DNA from: Anaerolineales bacterium Chloro_02
GTDB taxonomy: Bacteria > Chloroflexota > Anaerolineae > Anaerolineales > Anaerolineaceae
Reading direction: 5' to 3'
Assembly (NCBI GenBank): GCA_001603765.1
Contig: LUZV01000030.1
Span: forward strand, 1 to 16,005
DNA: 16,005 nucleotides
Positions 6,292-14,219 of the stretch are shown piece by piece. Position 1 is the first letter of the stretch; each line of letters begins with the position of its first letter. The translations under genes were made by a program, and so were the position numbers. The notes under the pieces were generated by a model. The model had not been told where the DNA came from. It was given only the letters and a program-made list of their open reading frames with translations, and did no database searches.

Positions 6292-7170
6292 TCATGCCGG
6301 CTTCCAGCTCACCAGGAACACGCCGGCGATCGAAACCAGTAAGCCAATCAGGCCAATTGGCGAAAGGCTCTCACCCAGAAAAAGCCACGAAAGGATAGAG
6401 ATGTGGATTAACATCGAATTGTTAATCACGCTCGATTCCGTCGCTGTGAGCACCTGTTGCGTGCGATTCCAAAGCCAGAACGCCAATGCGGTGTTCAGCC
6501 CGCCAATCAAAAAGAGTAAGAACCAAACCCTGGGCTCAAAAGTTGGAATGCCGTGAATTGCCAACCCAACCCCCAACAGCACTGCCGCGCCGATACCCAT
6601 GCTGATGCCTGTTACCACCATCGGGTCGAGCCGCTGCTCGCGATTCACTCCGCGCCCCATGACTGCCGCGATTGAGTTCGCCGTCATGGTAAGCAGCGCC
6701 AAACCTACCCCCAGCAGGCTTTTTGGCATGGTGGTGATGGGGAAAAAGTAGATCGCGACACCAATCAAAAAGACCGACATGCCGATCCACTGAAGCCGTG
6801 AAACAGATTCTTTAAGGAAGAACAGACCCAACAACGCCACCATGGGTCCGGTGAAATTTAGCAAAAGGCTCATGGTAATCGCGTCCAGATAAACAAGCGA
6901 GAGGAATTGCGCGCCTTGTGTGATCGTGTAGTAAACCAAACCAAGGATTACCAGGTAGCGCCAGTCCTTAGCGCGCAGCTGACGGACTTCACCTTTTCGC
7001 CTGATGAGCCCCGGCAATAAAAAGAGAAACGCTAAGGCGTAGCGCATGCCTGTGAACGCCAGCGGCGGGACATCCAGGAGATACTTTTTAATCAGGATGA
7101 TAGAACTGGACCAAAGCAAGGTCACTAACAGGGCTTCAAGTATGGCTTTATTGCGAGTTGAAAGGGGCAT
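6292..7170 (-). CDS. EamA/DMT-superfamily transporter (10 transmembrane helices)
   Basis: A 292-residue integral membrane protein made of two EamA repeats. Ten hydrophobic segments are visible, approximately at 10-28, 37-55, 71-88, 97-115, 127-145, 151-170, 184-205, 214-233, 246-264 and 270-288. The conserved glutamates closing helix 4 of each half are seen in FFLKES (117-122) and LFLGES (264-269). DMT transporters export metabolites such as amino acids or nucleobases; the substrate cannot be told from sequence. The start is the ATG at 7170, with AAGGA about 5 nt upstream and an extended -10 promoter behind it. It lies opposite to both flanking gene groups, so it is an independent unit; a link to glycan or nucleoside metabolism is only by neighbourhood. 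Confidence 0.88.
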   Translation of the reverse strand: MPLSTRNKAILEALLVTLLWSSSIILIKKYLLDVPPLAFTGMRYALAFLFLLPGLIRRKGEVRQLRAKDWRYLVILGLVYYTITQGAQFLSLVYLDAITMSLLLNFTGPMVALLGLFFLKESVSRLQWIGMSVFLIGVAIYFFPITTMPKSLLGVGLALLTMTANSIAAVMGRGVNREQRLDPMVVTGISMGIGAAVLLGVGLAIHGIPTFEPRVWFLLFLIGGLNTALAFWLWNRTQQVLTATESSVINNSMLIHISILSWLFLGESLSPIGLIGLLVSIAGVFLVSWKPA

Positions 7171-7202
7171 GTAATCCTTAATTATTGAGTTTGATAAGTG
7201 GC

Positions 7203-7211
7203 ATTATAGCA
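7203..7211 (-). promoter_or_regulatory. Extended -10 promoter of the EamA transporter gene
   Basis: On the - strand the sequence reads TGCTATAAT, a perfect extended -10 element (TGN plus TATAAT). Transcription would begin near 7196, leaving a leader of about 25 nt with AAGGA before the ATG at 7170. TTGAAA lies upstream but only 13 nt from the -10 box, too close for a standard -35. The extended -10 probably substitutes for it. Confidence 0.6.
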
Positions 7212-7329
7212 TGTGTAAGATTTTCAACTTCTTATCCTTGAAAATTGAGAACACCCATTATCAATAAAACAGTTTGTTTGAAGTGAAAGAATTCTTATTA
7301 ACACCCTGATAGTCACAACTTGATAGAAC

Positions 7330-7346
7330 GTTAACAAGATGTTGAC
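7330..7346 (+). promoter_or_regulatory. Candidate operator: inverted repeat overlapping the -35 box
   Basis: GTTAACA and TGTTGAC form 7-bp arms around a 3-nt centre, with one mismatched position between the arms. The right arm overlaps the -35 hexamer, the position expected for repressor binding. No regulator gene is in the window, so the binding protein is unknown, and a short imperfect repeat may arise by chance. Confidence 0.35.
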
Positions 7347-7370
7347 AGTATTGACATCTACGTTTAAAAT
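7342..7370 (+). promoter_or_regulatory. Sigma-70-type promoter of the nucleoside operon
   Basis: TTGACA (7342-7347) is followed by a 17-nt spacer and TAAAAT (7365-7370), a near-consensus promoter. Initiation near 7377 leaves a leader of roughly 43 nt with AAGGAG (7408-7413) 6 nt before the ATG at 7420. A second TTGACA (7351-7356) lies inside the spacer as part of a short tandem repeat; it is at the wrong distance to be the -35 box. No riboswitch-sized leader is present. Confidence 0.7.
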
Positions 7371-7419
7371 CTCTGCATGCAAGATTCGTTGCTAATAACA
7401 CCCCAATAAGGAGAAGAAA

Positions 7420-8544
7420 ATGAAGAAATTTGTGTTGTTTTTACTTGTCGCAATCATGGCTGTGTCCATGGTTGGCTGCAGCCAGAAAGCCGCAGAACCT
7501 ACCAAAGCGCCCGATAAACCTGCTGCCAAGGTCTACAAAGTTGTCAGCCTGGTTAACGGCAACCTTGGCGACAAATCGTTCTTTGACTCAGCTGAGTCTG
7601 GCTTAAGAGCCCTCAAAGAGGCTGGCAGGATCGAATATAAGACTATCGAAATGGGCGGAACTGATAAGGATCAGCCGATGTGGCTTGAGACCCTGAACGA
7701 AGTTGCCAGCAGCGGTGAGTACGATTTGGTCATCGTCGGCACCTACCAGATGCCTGATTATCTCAAGGAAGTCGCCACCAATCACCCCGATCAGAAATTC
7801 CTGATCTATGATGACAATACCTATGTTGGCGTAAATCAGAATGTGGTCAACCTGACCTACAAACAGAACGACATGGGTTATCTGATTGGTACATTTGCTG
7901 CCAAAATGACCACCGAAACCAGCGTTCCAAAGATCAACCCCGAGGCTGTGGTTGGCTTCATCGGCGGCATCGATAGCCCCGTGATCAACGACTTCCTCTA
8001 TGGTTTCCTGCTCGGCGCCAAGGCAGCCAATCCTGAAATCAAAGTGGACACCCGCTATGTAAACAGCTATGTTGATACTGCAACCGCCAAAGAAATGGGT
8101 CTTTCCATGATCAATGACAAGAAAGCTGATATCCTCTGGGGTGTCGCGGGTCTTTCTGGTAACGGCGGTGCGGAAGCTGCTCTCGAAACGGGCAAAGCCT
8201 GGTTCATTGGTGTTGACTCCGATCAGGAGCTAACCCTCCCAGCCGATCAGGCAGCCATTACGCTGACCTCTGGTCTGAAGAACGTCGGAAAGTCCATTAT
8301 TTGGCTGTTTGACGAATGGGATGCGGGGCGCACCTATTGGGGGAAGGAAGTGCGTTTGGGCATCACTGAAGGTGGCGTTGGCATTGTGACTGACAAGAAT
8401 TTTGCCAAGATCGCGCCCAAATCTGTTCAGGAAGCTGTTCTGGCCGCTCAGGCTGATATTGTAGCCGGCAAGATTGTTGTGCCTACCGCTATCGGTGACA
8501 AAACCAATGCCGTGGTCACTCTCAGAGATTCTCTGCAGCCGTAA
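7420..8544 (+). CDS. BMP/PnrA-family nucleoside-binding lipoprotein of an ABC importer
   Basis: A 374-residue lipoprotein. A basic-hydrophobic signal (MKKFVLFLLVAIMAV) leads to a lipobox SMVGC with the modified cysteine at 20, then a charged, proline-rich linker. The periplasmic-binding fold carries family marks: GNLGDKSFFDSAESGL (47-62, the nucleoside pocket loop), QNDMGYLIGTFAA (149-161), GFIGGIDSPVINDF (179-192), ILWGVAGLSGNGG (238-250) and FIGVDSDQ (262-269). Relatives PnrA of Treponema, BmpA-D of Borrelia and NupN (YufN) of Bacillus bind purine or other nucleosides. It would capture extracellular nucleosides and deliver them to the permeases encoded downstream. It has its own promoter and is separated from the ATPase gene by a strong stem-loop, which would allow it to be made in excess, as is usual for binding proteins. 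The family is certain; ligand preference is not visible. Confidence 0.95.
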   Translation: MKKFVLFLLVAIMAVSMVGCSQKAAEPTKAPDKPAAKVYKVVSLVNGNLGDKSFFDSAESGLRALKEAGRIEYKTIEMGGTDKDQPMWLETLNEVASSGEYDLVIVGTYQMPDYLKEVATNHPDQKFLIYDDNTYVGVNQNVVNLTYKQNDMGYLIGTFAAKMTTETSVPKINPEAVVGFIGGIDSPVINDFLYGFLLGAKAANPEIKVDTRYVNSYVDTATAKEMGLSMINDKKADILWGVAGLSGNGGAEAALETGKAWFIGVDSDQELTLPADQAAITLTSGLKNVGKSIIWLFDEWDAGRTYWGKEVRLGITEGGVGIVTDKNFAKIAPKSVQEAVLAAQADIVAGKIVVPTAIGDKTNAVVTLRDSLQP

Positions 8545-8577
8545 TTTGAACGAGAGGCTCGATTACTGAGTTTTGTT

Positions 8578-8607
8578 CGAGGGGAGCTGATCGCTTGGCT
8601 CCCCTCG
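8578..8607 (+). terminator. Strong stem-loop between binding-protein and ATPase genes (partial terminator or mRNA stabiliser)
   Basis: CGAGGGGAGC (8578-8587) and GCTCCCCTCG (8598-8607) are perfectly complementary over 10 bp. Two G-U pairs and one A-U pair can extend the stem to 13 bp with a UCGC loop. The downstream tract is only TCTCTTAATAATTT, a weak U-run, so termination would be partial. The position, directly after the binding-protein gene and before the ATPase start at 8640, fits the known arrangement that keeps the binding protein more abundant than the transporter. Confidence 0.7.
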
Positions 8608-8639
8608 TCTCTTAATAATTTCACGAAGGGTACCCGCAA

Positions 8640-10202
8640 ATGGAACAAGAAAACTTAGTTGTCCAAATGAAAGGGATCAGTAAAGTTTATCCTAACGGGA
8701 TTGCTGCAAACAGAGATGTGAATTTTACCTTACGGAGGGGCGAGATCCACGCGATCATGGGAGAGAATGGCGCGGGCAAGTCCACGCTAATGAAAATCCT
8801 TTTCGGCCTCGAACAACCCACCAGTGGTGAAATTCTCGTTAACGGCGAGCCAGTCGTCATCAATTCCCCAAATAAAGCGATCTCACTTGGGATTGGTATG
8901 GTTCACCAGCATTTCATGCTGGTGCCCAGCCTGACGGTTGCGGAAAACATTGTTTTAGGCATGGCGCCGACCAAATCGCGCGTGTTTGTCGATTACAAAA
9001 AAGCCGTTGAGATCGCCGAGGAGAACGCAACCCGGTTTAACTTACGCATTGATCCAAATGCCAAAGTTGTGGACATTCCAGTTGGCATGAAGCAGAAGGT
9101 AGAGATCCTTAAGGCTCTGGTTCGCGGGGCGAAAATCCTGATTTTGGACGAACCAACCGCGGTCTTAACCACACAAGAAACATCTGAACTGTTTAAAGAG
9201 CTTATCTCACTTAAGGAACAGGGTTTCACGATTGTTTTCATCTCTCATAAACTTAAAGAGATCAAACAGATCACGGACCGCCTGACAATTATGCGCAACG
9301 GCAAGTCTATGGGGGTTTATGAAACTGCAAGCATCAGTGAAGAAGAAATTTCGCGTCTGATGGTTGGGCGTGATGTGGTTCTGGAGGTCATTAAAGATAA
9401 AGCCCAGCCTAGCGAGACTGTTTTGAAGGTGCGCGACCTGGAATATACAGACCGCTGGAATAAGAAGATGCTCGATAAAGTCTCTTTCTCGGTGCGCAAA
9501 GGCGAAATTCTGGGCATCGCGGGCGTTGAAGGCAATGGTCAACGAGAGCTGGTGGAAATGCTCTTCAACCTGAACGTGCCGGATGCAGGAACAGTGTACG
9601 CCAACGGTAAGTCGCTGATCGGAATGCCCCAAAATATTATTCGTGATCAGGGAGTTTCGTTGGTGCCGGAAGATCGAATGACTTATGGGATCGCAGATAT
9701 CGCCAGCATTGAGGAAAATGTCATTTCTGATCGCTTTGGCGAGAAGCGCTTCAACCGGGGCCCGTTGTTTAACATGCGCGAGATACATCAGGAAAGTGAA
9801 ACGCTGATCGTTGACTATCGCATTCTGGCTAAATCCCGTAAGCAACAGGTAAAAATGCTCTCCGGCGGCAATATTCAAAAGGTAGTTGTCGCACGGGAAC
9901 TTTCGAGCCAGCCGACCTTGCTAATTGCCGACCAGCCCACCCGCGGTATCGACGTAGGCGCGACTGAGTTTATCCGGAACCAGATCGTTGAACTTAGCCG
10001 CAATGGCTCGGGCGTATTATTGGTATCGGCGGATCTAAATGAAGTGATTGAGCTGAGCGACAGTTTGATCGTCATGTACGGCGGCAAAATCGTGGCCTAC
10101 TTTGAAGACACGGATCAGCTGGACGATATCACTATGGGTGAATACATGCTTGGATTGAAGCACCAGACAGAGGAAGAAATTGCGAAGGTGTGTTATGAGT
10201 AG
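8640..10202 (+). CDS. Nucleoside ABC importer, double-domain ATP-binding protein
   Basis: A 520-residue fusion of two nucleotide-binding domains, like NupO (YufO) and RbsA. Domain 1 has Walker A GENGAGKS (41-48), Q-loop VHQHF (88-92), a degenerate signature IPVGMKQKVEI (146-156), Walker B ILILDEPTAVL (166-176) and H-loop His203. Domain 2 has a degenerate Walker A GVEGNGQRE (295-303) without the lysine, a proper signature LSGGN (407-411) and Walker B LLIADQPTRGID (427-438) in which Gln replaces the catalytic Glu. So one composite site is probably active and one degenerate, as is usual in this family. It would energise import by the two permeases. The ATG at 8640 has AAGGG 9 nt upstream. The 3' end overlaps the next gene by 8 nt, implying coupled translation. 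Confidence 0.95.
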   Translation: MEQENLVVQMKGISKVYPNGIAANRDVNFTLRRGEIHAIMGENGAGKSTLMKILFGLEQPTSGEILVNGEPVVINSPNKAISLGIGMVHQHFMLVPSLTVAENIVLGMAPTKSRVFVDYKKAVEIAEENATRFNLRIDPNAKVVDIPVGMKQKVEILKALVRGAKILILDEPTAVLTTQETSELFKELISLKEQGFTIVFISHKLKEIKQITDRLTIMRNGKSMGVYETASISEEEISRLMVGRDVVLEVIKDKAQPSETVLKVRDLEYTDRWNKKMLDKVSFSVRKGEILGIAGVEGNGQRELVEMLFNLNVPDAGTVYANGKSLIGMPQNIIRDQGVSLVPEDRMTYGIADIASIEENVISDRFGEKRFNRGPLFNMREIHQESETLIVDYRILAKSRKQQVKMLSGGNIQKVVVARELSSQPTLLIADQPTRGIDVGATEFIRNQIVELSRNGSGVLLVSADLNEVIELSDSLIVMYGGKIVAYFEDTDQLDDITMGEYMLGLKHQTEEEIAKVCYE

Positions 10203-11325
10203 CGATAGACGATTATTGTTGTTCAATTTGCTGCGGGGCGCAGCTGCCATCTTCTTGGCGCTGTTGGTTGCCACGGCACTCATCTTCCTGTCATCTAAAG
10301 AACCTCTAACCGCACTGAAATATCTCCTACTAGGTCCTGTTATCAGTTTCAAATCAACAGGGATGGTCTTTAACACGGTCAGTTTTCTGACCATTTTGGC
10401 AGCGATGACCCCTACCATTTTCTCGGGATTGGCGGTCTGTGTGATGTTTTCAGCCAGTCAGTTTAACCTGGGAGGAGAAGGCGTCATCATGTTGGGCGGG
10501 TTTGTAGGCGCTTTACTGGGGATTTACCTGAAACTCAACACTGGGCTGCATCAGGTTGTCTGTATTCTGGCCGCCGCGGTTGTTGGAGGGCTGGTGATGC
10601 TTATCCCGGCGCTGCTGAAGGTTAAACTTGGGGCAAGCGAGATGGTTACTTCTTTGATGATGAACTACATCATCATGTTCATTATCCTGCATTTCCTCAA
10701 CTTCACTTTTGCGGATCGCAGCAAAGGGGCGACTCAATCCTTCCCGTTTGAAGCGACAGCAAAAATCCCTGAAATCGTGTCTAACGGAACTAAATTGACC
10801 TGGGGTCTGGTGATCGCGCTGATTTTTGTGGTGATCATCGCGTTGTTTATGTACCGCACCAAATGGGGCTACGCGATTCGGATGGTTGGCATTAATCAGT
10901 CCTTTGCTCAGTACTCGGGCATACAGGTCGGGATGATAATTGTCCTTTCGCAGGTGATTGGCGGCATGCTTTCTGGCATTGGAGGCAGCATCGAGATGCT
11001 GGGGCGCTATAACACCTTTCTTTGGCGCGAATTGCCAGGTTATGGCTGGATTGGCATTACGGTCGCTATTTTGGCCAAGAACAACCCTATCTTTGTGCCG
11101 CTCGCGGCGCTGTTTATTGCCTATCTTGACAAAGGCTGTCAGTTGATGTCCATCAACAGCGATGTGCCTTTCGAAATGATCGACATCATCCAGGCTGCGA
11201 TCTTCCTGTTCTTTGCCGCCGAACAATTCCTGGCAAAATACCGCCAGCGAATTGTGGTGCGCAATGCCCAGCGTGATTTAGCGCTGCAAGAAGCGGCAGT
11301 AAGCCGAGAAGGGAAATTATCATGA
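10195..11325 (+). CDS. Nucleoside ABC importer permease 1 (BPD_transp_2 family)
   Basis: A 376-residue membrane protein of the branched-chain/ribose/nucleoside permease family (like NupP/YufP). It shows a short basic N terminus, a first helix at about 14-32, a long extracytoplasmic stretch, and then 8-9 further hydrophobic segments. The family motif FNLGGEGVIMLGG (90-102) and the TKWGYAIRMVGINQ cytoplasmic loop, which contacts the ATPase, are present. A TTG upstream at 10180 is in frame, but the ATG at 10195 is preferred because GAAGG (10184-10188) precedes it by 6 nt and the overlap with the ATPase stop is then 8 nt. It forms a heterodimeric pore with the next gene's product. The 3' end overlaps that gene by 4 nt (ATGA). 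Confidence 0.93.
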   Translation: MSSDRRLLLFNLLRGAAAIFLALLVATALIFLSSKEPLTALKYLLLGPVISFKSTGMVFNTVSFLTILAAMTPTIFSGLAVCVMFSASQFNLGGEGVIMLGGFVGALLGIYLKLNTGLHQVVCILAAAVVGGLVMLIPALLKVKLGASEMVTSLMMNYIIMFIILHFLNFTFADRSKGATQSFPFEATAKIPEIVSNGTKLTWGLVIALIFVVIIALFMYRTKWGYAIRMVGINQSFAQYSGIQVGMIIVLSQVIGGMLSGIGGSIEMLGRYNTFLWRELPGYGWIGITVAILAKNNPIFVPLAALFIAYLDKGCQLMSINSDVPFEMIDIIQAAIFLFFAAEQFLAKYRQRIVVRNAQRDLALQEAAVSREGKLS

Positions 11326-12272
11326 CAAATGATCTCCTTTTGTTAATCTTTAATGCTGACTTTTTGTTTAGTCTGATCCGCATCACGGCGCCGATCCTTT
11401 TCGCGGCGCTGGGTGCTGTTATCGCTGAAAAAGCTGGCGTGGTCAACATCGGTCTTGAGGGTATCATGATGATCTCGGCGCTGTTTGGCGTCATGTTCGC
11501 GTATTGGACGCAACTCTGGTGGGTTGGTGTGCTTGGCGCACTTGTGGTTGGGGTTTTGCTGGCTCTGATGATCGGTTTCTTTGCCTTTGAATTGAAAACG
11601 AACATCATTCTGGCTGGTATCGCCGTCAACATGTTGGGTGCTGGAGGGACGATCTTCCTGCTAAGCATGCTTACCGGCATGAAAGGGAACACCGGCGCGC
11701 TGGTTACGCGGGAACTGCTCATCCCTACGATCAATATCCCCCTGATCAAGTCCATACCGGTCTTAGGTCAAGTCCTTTCGGGGCACGCCGTGCTCACCTA
11801 CCTGGCGTTCTTATTTGTTTGGTTGATGTGGGTGCTGCTTTATAAAACACCACTGGGTCTGAACATCCGCGCCGTTGGGGAAAACCCTGACGCCGCGACT
11901 TCAATTGGCGTCTCCGTACAAAAAATCCAATACATCGCGATTGCTCTTTCCGGGGCGATGGCGGGGTTGGGCGGCGCGTTTATGTCAATGTACTATTCTC
12001 AGGGCTGGAACTCAGGCATGGTTGCTGGGCGCGGCTTTATCGCCCTGGCTGCCACAGCAATGGGGCGCGGTGAACCGGTTGGGACGATGCTTTCATCCCT
12101 GTTGTTTGGTCTGGCCCAGGCGCTGCGCACCAAAGTTTCGGGGATTCAGGGTGTCTCGAGCTATTTGGTTTCGGTCATTCCTTACCTCGTGACCATTATT
12201 GGTCTTGTGGCTTATGCGATCAGTATCAAAAACAAACTTAAGAAACGCAGCCCGGCTTCAAAAGGTGCTTGA
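11322..12272 (+). CDS. Nucleoside ABC importer permease 2 (BPD_transp_2 family)
   Basis: A 316-residue permease, partner of permease 1 and similar in size to NupQ (YufQ). About 9-10 hydrophobic segments are visible. The family motif appears as VVNIGLEGIMM (40-50), and the ATPase-contact loop reads TPLGLNIRAVGENPDAATSIGV. A highly basic C-terminal tail (KNKLKKRS) points to the cytoplasm. AAGGG 8 nt before the ATG supports the start, which overlaps the preceding gene by 4 nt. The stop shares one nucleotide with the next start (TGATG), tying permease and first hydrolase into one translational unit. Confidence 0.93.
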   Translation: MTNDLLLLIFNADFLFSLIRITAPILFAALGAVIAEKAGVVNIGLEGIMMISALFGVMFAYWTQLWWVGVLGALVVGVLLALMIGFFAFELKTNIILAGIAVNMLGAGGTIFLLSMLTGMKGNTGALVTRELLIPTINIPLIKSIPVLGQVLSGHAVLTYLAFLFVWLMWVLLYKTPLGLNIRAVGENPDAATSIGVSVQKIQYIAIALSGAMAGLGGAFMSMYYSQGWNSGMVAGRGFIALAATAMGRGEPVGTMLSSLLFGLAQALRTKVSGIQGVSSYLVSVIPYLVTIIGLVAYAISIKNKLKKRSPASKGA

Positions 12273-13216
12273 TGATAGATAAGATGCCAATTATTCTTGA
12301 CGGCGACCCCGGGCATGATGACGCCATAGCCTGGATGCTTGCCAAGGCTAGCAGCCAGCTTGAAATCCTGGCTTGCACGTCGGTCAGCGGCAATCAATCG
12401 ATCGAGAAGACCAGTTACAATGCCCGGCGAGTGATGGCTTTGCTGGGCATTGACGCGCCGTTTGCCATGGGCAGGGCAAAACCCCTGCATGGTGAACCCA
12501 TCCATGCCGGCAACATTCACGGCGAAACAGGGTTAGACGGTCCCGTCTTGCCAGAGCCGCGCGTGGAAGCGCAGCCGATCAGCGCGGTGGAACTGATGGC
12601 AAAAACGATTGCCGCTTCCGAAAGACCGGTAACCATCGTAGCCACGGGTCCGCTGACCAACGTCGGCGCGCTGCTGATTCTTTACCCTGAATTAAAACCC
12701 AAAATTGCCCGCATCTCGATCATGGGGGGCGGTTTGGCGCACGGCAACTGGACGCCGGCTGCTGAATTTAACATCCTCATTGACCCGGAAGCGGCAGATG
12801 TGGTTTTCAAATCTGGCGTGTCGCTGACCATGGCAGGGCTGGATGTTACCCTCAAGGCTCTCGTCTTTCCGGAAGATTTTGAGCGCATCCGCGCATTGGG
12901 CAACCCGGTTGCCACAGTTGTGGCGGAATGGCTGGACTTCTTTTATGGATTTCACCGCAGCATTGGCTACGCGGGGGCGCCTGTTCACGACGCGGTTGCG
13001 GTAGCGGCGCTCGTCCGCCCTGAAATTCTGACTGCGGCTGACTACTATGTGCAAATTGAAACATCCGGCGACTTTTGCCGTGGGGCTACGGTGGCAGATC
13101 ATTTTGGCTTTAGCGGGCAGCAGCCCAACACCCACGCCCTAATAGACATCAATCGCGAAGGCTTCATTGACCTGCTGGTTGAAGCTGCCGCATGGTATGG
13201 AAAGGAGCAAGCATGA
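12272..13216 (+). CDS. Nucleoside hydrolase, IunH/RihC family, copy 1
   Basis: A 314-residue cytoplasmic enzyme that hydrolyses nucleosides to free base and ribose using a bound calcium ion. The metal and ribose signature is complete: Asp10, Asp12, Asp16 and Asp17 in LDGDPGHDDA, GPLTN (126-130), EFN (165-167) and His239-Asp240. The HGETGLDG segment (83-90) and MGGG (151-154) are also family features. The family usually has V or I at residue 15, where this one has His (DPGHDD). The ATG at 12272 overlaps the permease stop by 1 nt with AAAGGTG upstream; a second ATG at 12284 would shorten it by four residues without losing any motif. It would act on nucleosides brought in by the operon's importer. 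Base specificity cannot be deduced. Confidence 0.93.
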   Translation: MIDKMPIILDGDPGHDDAIAWMLAKASSQLEILACTSVSGNQSIEKTSYNARRVMALLGIDAPFAMGRAKPLHGEPIHAGNIHGETGLDGPVLPEPRVEAQPISAVELMAKTIAASERPVTIVATGPLTNVGALLILYPELKPKIARISIMGGGLAHGNWTPAAEFNILIDPEAADVVFKSGVSLTMAGLDVTLKALVFPEDFERIRALGNPVATVVAEWLDFFYGFHRSIGYAGAPVHDAVAVAALVRPEILTAADYYVQIETSGDFCRGATVADHFGFSGQQPNTHALIDINREGFIDLLVEAAAWYGKEQA

Positions 13217-14139
13217 AACCAATCCCAGTGATTATTGACTGCGATCCGGGCGTGGATGATGCTATCGCCTTCCTGCTTGCCAAGCAGCTCCCAGAGCTCA
13301 ACGTTCTCGCGATTTCTGTTGTGGCAGGCAATGTTAGCCTTGAGCGCACCACCTACAACGCGCTTGGTCTGGTGGAATTCCTCAATTGGGACATTCCGGT
13401 CTATCGCGGCGCTTCAGGACCCGTGTTTCGCAAACGGGTAGACGCGGCGGACGTGCACGGGTCGGACGGTATGGCAGGGATAGACCTGCCCCATACTCGC
13501 CGTGTGGTTCAGGATGTGACTTCCTGGGATGCCATCTACCAATATGCGCTGGAGTGGAAAGGTAAGCTGGAAATCATTGCCATTGGTCCGCTTACCAACC
13601 TGGCGATGGCATTTATGAAATATCCGGATCTGCCAAAGCTGATTAAGCGAATCGTGATCATGGGAGGTTCCACTCTCCTTGGGAACGCTTCGCCGGCAGC
13701 AGAGTTTAATATCTACGCTGACCCCGAGGCGGCTGACATCACCTTCTGTGCCGGTGTGCCTGTGCATATGTGCGGGTTGGACATGACCATGAAAGCTCTC
13801 ATGACCCCCGAAGAACTCGACTCTGTTGCCGAAATGGGCAGTAAGGAGGCGGTCTTCTTCCATGACGTGGTGCAAGGAATTGTGGAATTTATGGGCAGGC
13901 TGGGCATTATTGGCATCAACATGCACGATCCCGCTGCTATGCTCTATGCCGCAGATGATTCGATCTTCAAAGCCTACCCCGCGGGCATTCGTGTTGAAAC
14001 CAAAGGTGCGATTACCCACGGAAAAACCGTGACCGACCTGTTTAGCGACGCTAAATGGCAGAAGAATGGTTTTGTGGTTATGGATATCGACCGCGACGCC
14101 TTCGTGGAGAGGGTGTTCGAGTTGATGCGCAAGTATTGA
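13213..14139 (+). CDS. Nucleoside hydrolase, IunH/RihC family, copy 2
   Basis: A 308-residue paralog of the preceding enzyme. The signature IIDCDPGVDDA carries Asp9, Asp11, Asp15 and Asp16. It also has HGSDGMAG (82-89), GPLTN (125-129), MGGS (150-153), EFN (164-166) and His238-Asp239 (MHDPAA). The start at 13213 is supported by AAAGGAG (13201-13207), 5 nt upstream, and a 4-nt ATGA overlap with copy 1. An in-frame ATG at 13192 sits within copy 1 and is rejected. The motifs match the family consensus better than copy 1, so it is probably fully active. Cytoplasmic, same pathway. Whether it prefers purine or pyrimidine nucleosides is not visible. Confidence 0.93.
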   Translation: MKPIPVIIDCDPGVDDAIAFLLAKQLPELNVLAISVVAGNVSLERTTYNALGLVEFLNWDIPVYRGASGPVFRKRVDAADVHGSDGMAGIDLPHTRRVVQDVTSWDAIYQYALEWKGKLEIIAIGPLTNLAMAFMKYPDLPKLIKRIVIMGGSTLLGNASPAAEFNIYADPEAADITFCAGVPVHMCGLDMTMKALMTPEELDSVAEMGSKEAVFFHDVVQGIVEFMGRLGIIGINMHDPAAMLYAADDSIFKAYPAGIRVETKGAITHGKTVTDLFSDAKWQKNGFVVMDIDRDAFVERVFELMRKY

Positions 14140-14165
14140 AAACTGACCCCACAAATTTGAAATTC

Positions 14166-14195
14166 TCCAGCAGGTTCCAGCGCGGACCTGCTGGG
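14166..14195 (+). promoter_or_regulatory. Stem-loop before the third nucleoside hydrolase gene
   Basis: CCAGCAGGT (14167-14175) pairs perfectly with ACCTGCTGG (14186-14194). Two G-T pairs and one C-G pair extend it to about 12 bp with a 6-nt loop. No T-run follows (AACAATTAAG), so it is not a typical terminator. It fills most of the only sizeable gap (80 nt) among the three hydrolase genes and may protect or process the mRNA, setting a different level for the third enzyme. Confidence 0.55.
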
Positions 14196-14219
14196 AACAA
14201 TTAAGAAAGGTGCTCCGAG

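Noticed and set aside
7171..7419. Purine riboswitch ahead of the nucleoside operon
   Set aside because: The predicted leader is only about 43 nt and I see no conserved aptamer core; a promoter with an operator-like repeat explains the region better.
8640..10202. Loss-of-function ATPase because of the missing Walker A lysine and Glu in domain 2 and the altered signature in domain 1
   Set aside because: Such asymmetry is normal in double-domain sugar/nucleoside ABC ATPases, where one composite site remains intact.
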